Origin: Helochares maculicollis
Lineage: Eukaryota > Arthropoda > Insecta > Coleoptera > Hydrophilidae
Assembly (NCBI GenBank): GCA_033557835.1
Contig: JAWQRO010000226.1
Coordinates: 1-47,877, forward strand
DNA length: 47,877 nt
Direction of reading: 5' to 3'
The translations under genes and the position numbers were made by a program. The notes below the pieces were generated by a model that was given only the letters and a program-made list of their open reading frames with translations, did no database searches and was not told the DNA's origin. Shown here piece by piece: positions 10,201 to 25,200 of this stretch. Each line of letters opens with the position of its first letter. Position 1 is the stretch's first letter.

Positions 10201-13200
10201 TAGCCAAATCAGGTTTTCCCGCACTGAAACCAGATGCTCGCCATAATTTACATATGTAATACTAAATCCATCTGTACCTACAAGATAATTTCAATATTAC
10301 AAAAATGCAGTAGAATGAGCTATTCAAATAATTTGCGTTGTTTCATTTCAATGTTATTAATTAAGTCTAATTGTGAACCATAGATGAAAGCAGTGTTTAT
10401 TTACTAACAAATTAGAAGCACTAACATTCAACAGTATACATGTGTTTTAAGGGATCAAGCGCGAATTTCCAGCACCTATATATGGTAGGACAAGATTTAA
10501 ATAAATATTAATCTAGAATCACACAAGCTAGTCTGGATTACACAACATCTGAAAATTAGAATACATTTTTTGGGTCACGAATCTCGCGGATTATTGTTGA
10601 AACTGCTATATGGCATTACGGTCTAGAACGAATGAATTAATTATGTAAAAGTTGATTCGGTACTCTCCTTGACATTATCGTCTCTGCGGGTCGATTTTTC
10701 TATGGTTGTTTAAAAACGTGACGCCTTTAATTATGGAACGATAGATAGTGTTTTCTCGGAGCAGCCAAATGAAATTTTCATGATTTTCTTTTGAGGTTGC
10801 CGCCGCGTTTTGTTTTAGCAACATTTAAATAAACAATGTATGTGGGTAAACATTGCGGAATTACTGCAATTTAAAGTCAATAACTACGACCTCGAAGAAT
10901 GTATTTAAATAAATTCCGTAAATGTGTTTATTTATGAATAATTAGGGAAAACTTTATTGGCGAAAAATTAGAAGAAACCGTTTACTTATGTAAATTTAGC
11001 AGCGAATCGAATAATTCACAAGTCTACGAATGTAGTTGTCCTGCCGAAGATAGAAGTAATGAGTCAAATGCGTATCCAATGGATTAAATCGAGAGAGCAC
11101 GCTTTTAAAAACTATAGTAAATTATAGAGACTTTCATTTGCTTTGTTGCTATTCCTTAAAAAAGGGATTGACCTGACCGTCTCCTCACCTCCGCTTATTT
11201 TTTGCTGCAGAATTCATGGAACTCCGCTTCGGGTGTGTCAACAAAAACGCGTGAAATCCAAATTGTTCATAACAGGAAGTACATTTGGATCTTTCCTTGG
11301 AAGTTTTTCTATTAGAAAATTCCAGGTACTTAGGTAAAAGAGGACAGGGATTGGCATTTTTAGGTGCGCAGCAGGGCGCTTTGTCATATGGTTTGGTCTG
11401 AGGTGTCTTATATTAAGGCATAAGGCTTAGGGTAGCAAAAGCCCGTTAATTCAGAGCATTCAATTTTGTAGTAAAGAAGTATAGTAGTTAACGATTCATT
11501 CATTCAGAAAATGGTTGAAAATTAGTCATGAGGTGGCACGCTAAATGTTCACCAAGGAGCGGAGGAGAGCCAACAAAGTTGGCCATAGTGATTTATGAGG
11601 GTCTATCCTGGCGCTAATGTCATCGGTAGGAGACAACACGCCCTGGGCGCCGGCATTTACGGCTGTGCCAGACAGATTTCTAAAACGTTTATTGGGACTA
11701 TCCAAACAAAACCAGTCGTTTATTACTAACTCTATAACCATCACTAGCTAACACTACGATGCCGGTGTTGGCGGTAATGGCAGGCCAAAAGTTTAAGGAA
11801 AAAGTACCCCGAAAATATATTTTATAACCCATTTTATGATATTCTAGTATCGAAATATCAAGCTGCTAATAGTCTAGCACTATAAGGACAGTACAAAATA
11901 TTCTAGTATGAACTAGAGTAGTTGTGTGGCCACAAACTTGTAAAAGACCATTATAATCTCGTGCCCTAAGCCTTCTCGAGGAGAATTAATACCATCATTA
12001 TTTTTTATGGATCCCAAGGTGAGGTTGTAGAGCTTATTTAGTAAATACCGTAGCTACGACTTTGATGTGATAAATCTATGGTTTCGAATGACGTGGGAAC
12101 TCCTACAGAAGCTAAATTGGATACACATTAAATCAATGTATATGGTTTGGTCAAAAATAGGTTGACTTCAAATTTTGAGTGCTACGTGTATTCGATTTTG
12201 GTTCCTTTTTTGTTTTTCTGTTGGTACTCAGTCTTCAGCATATATTGACAATATAAGCCATTTTGCATATTTACCTTGTTTGACAGATATTTGATGTGTT
12301 TTACTCTACTTGGCGATTATTTCGAATCTCAAAAATTAATCAATGCAACTATAGAATCGAATGTAAAAATAAACCTAATTTAAAATGATCCGTGAATGAA
12401 AGTTTCTTATCGAGCTTGACTCTTAGGAATTAAAATAAAAATTTATAATCTTGATATGATTTCTTAAAAAGATTGTTGGGGGGGAGATGGAAATGCGAGT
12501 CTCGTGGAACATCGCATTGGCTTGATTCTACCATGCTCATAAACTGTTTGTTCTTTGATGGGAAAATCTGATCTAGGAACTTTGTCCCTTCTCATTTTAA
12601 GTAAAGCTTTTTCTGTCTAAAAATGTAGCATCAGGAACAAGTAATAATGAAGAGTCAGATATGGAGAATATGGCGGGTGCAGCAGTACATTTCCCTCAAG
12701 CTGTAAAACCTTTTGTCTAGCTACCTAGCTTGTATGAAATCTCGCATTTCTAGATGAAACACTACGTCTTTTCTATTAATCAATTCTGGTCGGCTTGGTT
12801 TTAGTTGAAGTTTTGTTGAAGTGAAACGTTTTATTTATACAGTTAGCGAGTACACTTCAGAATTGATCGTTGTGTTATACGGCATAAGCTCAAAAACGAT
12901 TTCCTTGAAATCTCACTAAGCGAATGGTATCTTTTTTGATTTCTCATCCCCAATGATGATGCGCTTCAAAAATTAACCAAATGATCAAGAGCGGTGAAGT
13001 TCGATATATTCAAATTTTTGGCGAGTTGCTAATAGGCGGTTTGTATCAATTAATGCCTTTACTGTAATTTCATCAGTTTAACCTGGGCTACCAGAATCCT
13101 ATAGTTACGTTTACTACAAACGTATTAGAATGAAGACTCTACGTCTTAAATCGTTATAAATATGATCTACTACAACTAAAATCACAAAAGGAACCATTAT

Positions 13201-16200
13201 TTTTCTTAGCGATGTAATTTTCTTAATAAAAATACTTCGATAAAGGGGAGAAAAAACCTGGTGAAGGAAATTTTACGTTTGAGGTGTCTATACTAAAAAT
13301 GAATAGTCATTTACAAGAAATACAACACTCAAATAGTCGCTACTTCCGTTACCTGAAACATTTGGAGTTTTATTTCCTACCTGCATAATTTCCTATATTT
13401 CCATAAAACTGTTATAAAAACTACCGGGTAGTCCAAGAATAGTACGTAGATCTCTTGAGCAAGATGTAAACGGGCTCAACACTTACAAGACAACGGTTCT
13501 TAACATTTCACAACAGCATTTAATAGTAACAATAGTGGCAGGCAAATTATTGACGTAACGAATCTAAGCCACCCGCGACGAGTAAGCATCAATATGGACC
13601 TCAAACGCGATTCGCTTACCCTCAGGTAACTTTTCGCTTCAGAAACGAAGAAAAATAAATGAATTAAATCCAACTTCCACAAGAAATGATACACCTCTCA
13701 GGAAACTACCTTCAACCCGGCTCCGTGCGGGAACAGAGGCTGTCGCCTTCATTTGGATATCTCCGTGTTAATCTGTATAATTACGAGCAGTTGTTATCAT
13801 ATACAGCTCGCTAGCCGCTCAACAGACCAACTCCTCAGGTTTTATGGGATACATTTGCATACACAATTGTAAATTATGAAAATCACAACTGTCGCCGAGG
13901 CGTACAAATAGCTCCATATAATGCCACTTTGTCTATACGTTATATTTAAACACTTAATTTATTAAACACAGAACAAGCCCACTACCAGGCTCGCGTTTCC
14001 AATCGGGCTATCAAACGTAATTTTCTTTATATAAAAGTCCCATTGAAATTTTATCTAGAGGCTGTAAAATTGAACGACAAGTAGATTTGCAGATATGCCA
14101 ACAAGATAACAATAAGCCAATAACATACGAATTGCATAACAACTGGATTTCTTCAATGAACCATAAACGGAGAGTATTAGTCTATAGGAAGAAACGGATT
14201 CAGGATTCGTAAAGTAAAGGAATCTTAGATGAAATACATTAGATAAAGCCATCGAGTGATAATATTGGGTTAGCAGCTAAGAAATTGCGAATTTATTTAT
14301 TTATTTAATACTAAAATTTCTAAACATATCAAAACAGCTCTAATAATTTTTGGATAATGGCCAAATATATGTAAGGCTTTGTCTTATCATAATAAAGCAC
14401 AAAATCCTTCCAAATTGCCACTTTGGTCGTTTTGCTTGAATTGCATCGCTCAGTTTGGTGAATTATTGAACGCATTCCTTTGAATTGATCGTTTGATTAT
14501 TTGGCACCTGGCATCACCCAAGATGCCAACATTGATTAATGTTATTATAAAATATCTATTTTTTGCAGCCAGGAATTGTGCTAGGGGGATCTGAATCGGT
14601 AGTGGCCTTGCATCTCATTGGCTTCAACTGGGCGACCAGATCATTAAGCATTTTTCAATGAAAAATCACCAGAACGAAATCTGATAAACCAATTTAGTCA
14701 CCATCTTTCAAGGCACATAATTTATTCTGTGGTTGCGAAGTATTCTCGCTTTTTCGGAAACAATACAATAAAATATGTTGAACGTCTTTTTCCACAATTT
14801 TTAAATGGGGATGAAAACAAAACTGAAGAAGGCTAGGTACTTTGAACACGTTAACGAAACAAAAAAAAGTGTAGATAACATCTGTGGACAAAATTCGCTG
14901 ATTAGGCAACCCAATAAACAGACAGCAATTGGAAAACACCACGTTCAACATGTCAAACGTGCCCCAATGCACGCATACCGCAGAGCGTAAAGAAACCAAC
15001 AATAAAATCAACAATAAAAATCAAGCATTTTACGTTCTAAATATTTAATCTAATTAGCAGTCATAAAATCCCACACAGACTATACTAGGCGAGGTCGAGG
15101 TAACGAAATCGAAATGAGCTAGGATATTGGTCTCTTATGATGGAACAATAAGGAAATGCTGAAGCAATAGCTCAGAGAGACCAGACGCCAGTTAATTAAA
15201 TGCGATCAACAAATTCTTCTCTATAAAAAATGCAATAAAACCGTGGACCATCGGAATACGTGGCCAAGGCGTTCAAAGTTCCGACACATTTTGAGAAATG
15301 GTCAGCGATTAAATTAAACGTGTGATATGTGCCGCGGCATTTATTGAGAGAGATGTTCGCATTTCTAGCATTCAAAACACGGCCGCGGATGGGCCCGTGA
15401 CCCGTTGGCCAATCATGATTTATACAGTTTCAAAGACGAAGAGAATGCCTCAGATGCGTGTACCACCGAAATCCTCTTTTTCTCTAATATCGGACCATCA
15501 CTTATATCGACAGGTAATTTGTTTCGCTAGCGTGTAAGCGTCAGAAGAATTTTTAGAAAAAACGGTAGAAATTGTAGAAAGCTTTAGATTGGTCATTTGT
15601 TTCGGTTAACGGTGCCGTTAAGTGAACATAAAGTGGCATGTTCTTAAGCATTACATTTCTTGAAGAAGAGATAACTGAAGAAGTTGAAGCTATATTTTTT
15701 GATCAAAGGTGACTCTGCCGATGCGGTGATTATTTTGGACGAGGCTTGCAAACGCAACAGCTCCGACATAATTGATGTTTATAGGTGTTCATTGCGAATG
15801 TGTAATCTTAGGGACTACATTGGAAACTGTGCCAAATGAACTCTATAAATTTCAGAGTTTATTGCTATCTACTGTTAAAAATAGAGGGACATAATTGGAC
15901 TGCCAAAACTCGATATATCCATATTTTGCCGCTTGTGACGTGGTCAAACATCATCCAATATCTAGTCAAAACTAGCATCGTCAGTCTGAGACGATTAGAA
16001 GAAATTTTTAACCCCAACGATAATACATTTTTGTAATGTGCTGAATAAGTTTTTGAGTAGACAACCTGTTGCCTTTGCACAATTTTATATAGAATGGCAA
16101 TGACTACTTTACAATTGCATAGACAGAATTGTATGGATTATAATAGATCTGAATCATGTAGAAAAGAGGCCAGGAGTCTAAAACTCGACCAATTACACGC

Positions 16201-19200
16201 AAATCTGTATTCTCTACCTGTGAATTATATAAGCCCACCTGGAGTTATTGTAAATTCCGACATCCTCGAGTGTTTACATGTCAAAAAAGGAGGTAAAGCA
16301 AAGGAAGGTTGTCTGCTCTTTGGGGTGTTCTGCGAGGTGTATATTTCAGTCTGAAGACGGGTTGAAGTGTGCTGATAAGACCGGCGCCATCCGCCAGCTT
16401 TGGAATGCCGGATTACTGTATGCAGGGCCGCCGTTGATCCCGTCCAAGACCGGATTATAATACCCGTGACTCGTACGAAACCGTAAACTACTACAAAAGT
16501 CTCACAAATGCTGGAAATGAATATTTAAATTCGATTCGGCCGATATGCAAATGGACTTACGTCCAGTTCAGGTAAATTTGTCCTCTACTTGCGATTTTTT
16601 TGTATTGATACAGCGCCTACGGATCGTTGAGAAAGTTATAAAAATAGGTCATTTTGCTTTGTCTTTCACGCCATTGTCTTATAATAGGGTATTCTTGCAA
16701 GTGAATGATAAATACCACTGTTTATGTAGGGATGCCATGCATAATTCAACTGAAGCTTCCGTAATGAAGTTCTTTGTTACCCAAATCATAATCAATACCT
16801 AACGCCTGATAAATTGAGCTACTTTGGGTTTCTATTATTCCTGCTTTTTCGATACCTACACTTTTTGTAGAGAGCGGTCGCTGTTGAGCTACAAGAAATT
16901 TTGACTATATAATTAAAGAATGTCTCTTGTGAATGCGAGATTTATATTTTCACATGTGATGCAAAGAGCATCAAGACCGTGTTGACAAAAGGAATGTAAT
17001 TAAAAACTATATTCCTAACGACATGCAATTCCACGAATTCAACCTGACACCAAACGAAAGGATTAAAAAAATTAATCCGTATTACAAATTTAAACCTTAT
17101 TTATATGCAAATAATATGAAAATGCTTGTACCAACAAAAACATTGTGCAAAATGCAACATGATATCTCGTTAATTATATTAACATATTCCAAATAAAGCA
17201 CCAATGTAATCCCTGGTGCAGCTGCCAGTGAAATTGAAAAATTCTTTAATAAATAAATACAAAGAAAACAAAATTAAAACACCTACATTCTATGTTAATT
17301 ACAAAATATAGTGCAAAAAACTCTGATAGAAGCGCAAAATGTATAATTAAATTAACAGAACTAATGAATTGAAACTAAATAATTCTATGAAATTAGACGA
17401 AAGGCAAACGTAAATTACGATAAGAACTTCAACACGCTTATTTATTGTATTAACATGTTGATTGTAAGATAATAAAATGCATATTGATATAAAAACTTTG
17501 TGTAATAATGAATACGTTAACCGCTGCGCCTGTAATCATACGAAGAATTAATTTAGCTTAAATAAGATAAAATAAATTAAGCTAGAGCCTATTTATCGTA
17601 AGGCAACGCGCAAAGCAATGTTAGCTGGTGTGTTACAGTTACAGATTAATTATGATTATAAATATGGTAGCACTGCAGCGCGTATCTACTATGCACGGGG
17701 CATTACACACATTCTTCGTAATTATAATTGTTTCGCATATGCTTGACTTAATTATGAAGATGTGGGAGATATCAACTTGCAAATACATTGCTTAAATGCG
17801 GGGAGTCGACATCTTAGTTCTACTGAACTCGAAATTTATGATTTAAAAAACGCTACCGGCCTACACAAAATAGAACATAATGAAATGTTATTTCGGAAAT
17901 ACAGCTTTCCCGAGCCCTAGCGAAATCGACCATGGTAAATACTTACATTTTATAAATGCACATTGTTAAACGCCACGTAGTATCACCACTTAAATTTTTA
18001 ATGATAATTTACTATCAAGATTTGCAGCTGCAAGTGAATAGCAACAAGGAAAAAATTTCATTAAGCTTATTTGAGAAATAGAATCTGCCCTGCTTTCTTC
18101 TTTCACAGCCCAATGCGTTCTGTTATATCAGACTGTTAAATAAGTTTTGCGGTTCGATAAAAGAGGGCATTGCTACTAGTCTAAATTATGTTTGTTATGT
18201 TGGTACACTATTCATATGAACGTATGCAAAGCTTCATTTCAATCTGTTAATTCATTCTTTGTTTACAAACGATTTAGTATCGGCGTGTCTTACTATTTTT
18301 TTTTTCAATGGAAAATCAAGTATCATGCAGTGATTACATTTATATTCTTGCAAGGATTAAAATCAAAGAAATATATGAACGAATACTGAAAATGTCTAAA
18401 GACTCTTCGCCTTCAATTAGTACACTAGAAAAATGGGTTGCTGAATTTAAAGGGGGTCGAACAAGTCTTGAAGACGATACACATCAAGGACGTTCAAAAA
18501 TAATAACACTATATATCGTTTTGGAAAATTATCAAGTGACTAAAAGAAATTTAGTAGAAGTTCTAGGCCTCCAATTGGGTAATGTAAGCAATACGAAACT
18601 ATTGTGTTTCAGAAAGCTGTGTGCACAATCGGTGCCGCATTCGCTGACAATGGAACAGAACCACCTTCGAATGCGGCTTTCTCAGCAACATTTAGAGCGT
18701 TTTCGAAACAATAAAGTGGACTTTATGAGTCGATTCATGACTATGGATGACACTTGGGTCTATCACCATGAGCCTGAGTCAAGACAAGAGGCTAAAGAGT
18801 GGTGTAAACCAGGTTCTTCTGCTCCGAAACGAGTTTATGTCCAGCAATCAGCCAAGAAGGTGTCAGCATCAGTTTTTGGGATGTGAAAGGAATTTGTTTG
18901 TGGATCACTGACCAACTGGTAAAACAATAAATTCTTAATATTATTGTTACCATTTAATCCAAATGCAGGAAAAATGGTGACAAAAAGTCCCGCTTGCAGA
19001 AGAAAACAATCCTTTTTCGTCAGGATAATGCATCGTGTCACAAGTGCATTTTGACAATGGCTAAAATTCATGAGTTGAAGTTTGAATTGTATTCACTAGC
19101 AACTTCCATCTGTTTCCAGGCCTAAAAAAATTCAATGCATGGAAAGTATTTTTCATCAAACGATGAGGTCATTACAGATGTGGAAGTGTATTTTGCGGCC

Positions 19201-22200
19201 TTTCCAGATTCTCTCGTTGGAACAAGTGTATTTCAAATCATAAAATTTTGTTTTACTCATTTAACCGCAAAACTCATTGAATATTCTTGTACATAGAAGA
19301 GCTAATTATTATGGATATGCTCTTCTCACACTTTCTTTACAAGAATTAAATGTCTTTTAATTAGTGTATAAAAACTATAGATAATTTTAACGAGTCATTT
19401 TAGTCAATGGTTCTACTCTATTTGAGTTATTACTTCTATTATTTCAATCAACCTTGTAACCTCGCTTAGCTATAGCCTGTTTCCTACATAAATTAAAAGT
19501 GGTTCATTATAGAACACTCGCATACATACATAACTCAAAAACTCCCTACCGAACTTCTATCTAGAGTAATAGAAGTTCACTTGCGATTTGTTATTACTTT
19601 ACTTGACAAATTTAACTTCCATGTTCATTATAAGTTAAATCATGGCGTATCCAATTTTAAGCAGTATTTTTAATGGTTAACTGATAAAACATTCCAGTTT
19701 TTATGTATATAAAAATTCAATTAGCCATTTGAAAAACGGTAACGTCTATTTAGGGTAAGTTCTACTTCCTGAGTTTTTAACTACGCCAATAGGCTAAGAG
19801 CATATGGCACAATAATATTAGGAATGTTTGTGTATGCAAGTGAAATGTAAATAATGACCCAGCATAAAGAAACCCGAAAATATGAGATAGTCAAATCCTA
19901 TGGAATTATTTTGTGAAATTAAAACAAAAGACTTTCTGACAAAAATTGAGCTCAAAGAGTAAGGGGAATATAGCCGCATTCTCCGCATGCCGGGATATAA
20001 ATGGGTTAGAACTGTATTAGAAAAGGAAGTAAATGGAAAAATAAAAGAGGTCTTCCGATGGAAAAAATATGATAATTAGAAAGTGGAAAAGATGTCAGAA
20101 AGAATAGTAAAAAATAGAAGCAACTTAAGAATCGACAGACCTGCAAAGTCTGTAGAGCGCGTATACACACAAACACACACATAAACATACCCATAGAAGG
20201 GGTCTCCCAGAAGTTTGCAAAAGCAAAATCCAAAGTTTACTAGGAAACGATATTAGGGAAAATCAGATCGAAAATCTGAAAACGATTAGTTTTCATAGGT
20301 ATTATTTTAGTTGATTTAATTTTGTAATTTTTGAAATATATATTTAGAAATTAAAGTAATCTTCCTTTGATACCATCCAATAATCCAATGCGAAACTCTT
20401 ATGGTTTGCTGTTAAACTAGAAATACATTTATTTGATGTTAACTACAATAGACTCAATTGTTTTATGAGTAAAAATATCGAATTTTGATTTCCTTTAGCG
20501 AATGTCTGGACAACTTTGTTCATTTCAAAAAAATATTTATTCAAACGAAAAATGTTTACACTGTTTTAATTTACAACACTTGATTTCCACTACTTCAAAT
20601 ATTATGGTTATACCATTTCTTCCTTAAATTGTCAAAAAAAAACACATCTTTGTCGTCTGTCACCTTTCACGGCTAATTTTTAGAATAAATTAATAGTATA
20701 TGCATTCTTGTTTAGAAAATGTATCACTTAATTACAATACAATTTTTCAAACAGTATCAATGCCCTCTTCCCAAAAGAGTCACATAAAAATGTTGTCGTA
20801 CTTGCTGCGAATACTACGGGAAGTTGGATTTATTTAAAGTTTCATCATAATATTAAAAAAACTTGATAACTTCATCTGATCAAAGAAGTGCAAAAACTTA
20901 GTCTTCGTTTCTTTTTCATTTTGCTGCATCAAAACATGTTTTATTTATAACCGAATTTTTGTAAACTTAGGCCTTGGCCAATTTTTTTATTTCAAACACT
21001 CGCTTGTGCAACGAACTGGCAGAAATACGTATCACGCCGAAAATAATCAAATTGAATCCAAAAGTGGACAAAATGAACTCAGTAAAGACATCGATTTTTT
21101 TCATGAAAACGATATCTTTATTTCTGTAAAAGAGAATATAAAGAATCCTATTTTACTGACGCCTCACACGAATGATGAGTCGATACATCTAATTCTGCCA
21201 AGGACTGAGAATTATTAAAACCCATGTCTAGGGGTGAGCACTTAGATAAGAAAAGGGCGTAAAGAACGCACCTGCTGTTTGGTAAGTCGTGATTTCAGAT
21301 CGTTGCACATCGATAAAGTACCTACTGATAAATTAGTACAGCTGACTAAACAGTAACGTTGGTTCAATAATACTACTGAGTAAGCTGGTGAAGTTACATT
21401 ATTGAAGAAGTGGCATCTCTGAAGAAGTAGCATCACTGGAGTAGTAGCATCAGTGAAGAAATATCATCTCTGAAGAAATAGCATCGCCGAAGAAGTAGCA
21501 CCATATCCAACCAGCAGCATTGACAAAGTAGTTCCGTTGATGAAAATGTACCGTGGAAGTTGTCCCGCAAATGCAGTAGCAAGGCTTAAAAATACCGAGG
21601 GGTAACAGCAGCTATCTGGTCACCTCCCATGCACGACTGTTAGCGCCCTGATGATAATGAACCCCTGGCGCGCCGGCTGCTACCGATCCACTCCGATGGT
21701 TTGCCTTACCAATTAACACCTATACACTGCATAGAAACGGCTATAAACATATCACACAGTCCTCTGTGTTTACGTCTTTCATTAAGCAAACCAAACGTGC
21801 TTGCATTCAATTGTTGACGTGATGAAATACCTTGAGGAGCTTTGTTTCCCTCAGAAAAAAAAGTTTCGAATTACCGTAATCCTCTGGATGCGCAATCCTT
21901 TGTTGCTTCGTGATTCATTGTTACATCTTCATTATTTATTTACTATTAGGATTGGTAATGGAATTTTTTACCGTGCTTATTGTATAGAGAAAATTTGTAC
22001 TTACAATTGCGGAACCTTCTTTGCCTTAGAAAAAGGTATTTGAGTACTCTTTTGTCTTCTTATTAGTTGCTTAAAGTGGTTAGTTAGAGATTAGGCGAAA
22101 AATCCATTAGGTTGTGAAGTAGCAGTACAATTCGAATTGATCACTTCTAATGTGGTTTCAATTTGCGATTTGAATACTGGCTGGTCTCTGACTGTTTGGC

Positions 22201-25200
22201 TTTTGCCTCACAGAATTGATTAGAGCTTGGCGACACATAAACAAAACAAAATATGTAATGAAGAATAGTGAAATATAAAGGAGTGTGACGATATAGAAAG
22301 GAGCTTCATGACATAGCGAGCTTTATGACATAGCGAGCTTCATGACATAGCAAGATTCACGACATTTAGAGAAGCATCACGACATATTGAGAAGCTTCAC
22401 GATATATAGAGAAGCTTTGCGATATATAGAGAAGCAGAAATTTCGATATCATTTAGATAGGAATAAGCGAAGAGTCTCCGAAGACTTATTACAGCAACAG
22501 GAATATTAATTCATCTCTTGTTCGTACAGTAGAAACATTAATTTTTCAATGTAATGGTCAAAGAGATAAAGGGACGCAGAGGCGTATACATTAGAGCATG
22601 CTGCATGGGTTTGGCTACTCCTCATTTTGAATTAATTAGCTAACTCTTTATAAATATTTCAATATTATTCTATATCGTCATTGTTGTAGGAGTAAATACA
22701 TTTAAGCTAATTACGTGGTATTTTTAGTTATGGCTTAAATTGAATTATTTAATATGTAGCTGGTGTGTAGACCAATTATACATTATTACATGTCTTTAGC
22801 ATAACTCCATTAAGCAAATTGCTTGACTGAAAACCGTAATTTTCTATATTTTCATAAATATGTCCGCATTTATATTTCATAATTTACTTCTAAACAGGGC
22901 TGCTATCTTCTTTAAGCGTGACGTGGCCAATATTAATCTGTTGATTATCGTAGTTTTTGTTATGAGTTTATTGGATGTACGAGACAATCGATGAAAGGTA
23001 TGGATTGATTGTTTGGCTATTTAAATGAAAGTAATCACTAAAAGTTGCGCTTTGGAAAATAATTAATAAGCGGTACTTAGTACCACAGAAATATATCAGC
23101 AAAAATATTTATTAAGAAGTGACACCTAGATCAATGTAGGTGCAATAGCGGTCATCTGATTAAAGAGTGAAAAAAGCTGAGCTAAAAATAAAAAAAGGAT
23201 TGTAAGGATAAAGAAGAAAATCTCCCAGCATTCAGCGCAGTTAACACTTATGCCAACCAACGTTGACTTTAATTAGTAGTCACTGCGAGGCGGGCGTTTG
23301 GTGGGATCTTGGCAGGGGAGCCAGGGGACGGAATGTTGTGTTAATGAGATCAAAGGTACCGACTTGCGTGTTACCTGTATGACGCGCAGTCCCCATTCTA
23401 TGGAAACCAGAAAAGGCAACCGGTATGGTACCCGTTCAATTCTTATTTATAGATGAGTATCAGAAGACGCGATGTTGTAAATCGTGTAAATTTTGAGCAA
23501 AGCCGGTGCCCGATAATACTCCTACGATGTTTACGATAGTACAAGAGAGCAGTAGAAGATTTTGACATTTTAGTATATAATTGAAAAAATTGTTAATTCT
23601 CACTAATAACGGAATATTCGAACTGAATATTGTATCACCGATACAAATTACATAAAACCAGTTAAACAAAGAATTAACATAATTTATAGCTAGCTATCAT
23701 ATAAGCTACCATTCATAAGATTAATGTGAAGAAATATCAAAATATGCCTTCAAGAATAGAAGACGCATCTATTAATTGTAATTACATGGGAGGTGACTGA
23801 TATTTTCAGAATTTTGTTGCAAAAGTAGTCAACCATTCAATTTGTATGGATTTCAGATTCCCGCACCTTTTGCTTTTAATTAGGTTAGAATTCATAAAAA
23901 AAGCTTTGAACGTCAATTTGGAAATAATATATGCTTTTAAAATTAAGATGCAGTTCAAAGCCCTTGTAATAAAAATATGTCATATCAGAGAATCAACCCT
24001 ATCTATCTTTCAGTACTGAATGGAAGCCCGTCGCATTAAAAGAATGCCGAGAGTTGTGGTAATCTAGTTTGCAAAGAGCGAAGCAGTCACGGCAGCACGT
24101 AAGTGCATTAATAAAAAGCTCAGGCGGCCATGTTGCCAGATCCTGTAAAGATAGCGGTGGCGGCGGCGCACGCTGTTATAAATCCTGCCGAACCGATCCG
24201 CCCCCGCACTTCTACCCCGCTACACCAATATCAGGATCCGTTCTGATCCTGCTTTTAAACTCGACATCATTGGCGGTAGTAGCAACCTCATGCAGGAGGA
24301 ATTCGTGCGAATGAATAGATTTTTGTAGTTCTATTTTGAGGAACTAAGCTTTAACCGCAGTCTTTATCACACTGAATCTTCATATATGAACACCAAAGCG
24401 TAAATGATATACTATTGCTTTGCTTAAATTCAACAAGAAATGCTCTATGTTTAAACAACGAGAAAATTGCAATCCAACCATTTCGAAAGACAACGGGTCA
24501 TCTAAAACCCTACCTTTAAAAACATCTTAGAACAGTTTCTTTCTAAATGTGTGACCAAAACCAACAATTTAATAATTTGCTTATATTCTAACAGTAGCGC
24601 AATTTTACAATACTTACAACTTTCTGGCGACCTTCTCATTGAACTAAGATTATATAACAAAGCAGCTTGTATGAAAAATAACTTTTTTTTTATAAAACCG
24701 CGGCTTGTACAACCAACAATTTAAACATTTACTACCATGAGGTACAAACAAACCACTCGTAACTAAATTAAACGACATTTACACTAGAGCTCTTGCAAAA
24801 AGCCGAGATAAACACCAAAACAATGAAGCTTTGACAGCAAGACTCATAAACCAGCCGACTAAATTGTCACATTCGCTAGCGTTTACCAAACAAATTAGTC
24901 AAGTAAGCAGGAATGTGTCAATATTTTGTTTAATATTGACAAATAACCCGACTCCTAAGATCCAATGTCGCGATAATACAGGCAATTAGCCGAGCTAGCC
25001 TCCCGATTTTATTTTTATTCAAAATGAACACCTTCTCCACAGGTAAGCGGACAATTATTTTGGGACAACATGCAAATCAGCGGCTGTAACAGAGGACTTA
25101 ATGAGCTGTAAAATTTAGTCCGGTGGAATGATAAAGAATGGTCTCTAAATTTTAATGGGCCCCGATCTGAATGAAGATAAGCCAGGATTGTCTGTTTATA

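Noticed and set aside
16094..16460. Overlapping 86- and 60-codon frames in intron 1
   Set aside because: They overlap in different frames, match no family I know and lack splice or promoter context.
17000..17780. TAAT-rich block as a homeodomain-binding cluster
   Set aside because: The block is extremely AT-rich, so TAAT cores are expected. Without conservation data this is not meaningful on its own.
24232..24251. Hairpin CAGGATC/GATCCTG as a possible terminator or RNA gene
   Set aside because: A 7-bp stem is common by chance at this scale, and nothing around it supports an RNA gene.
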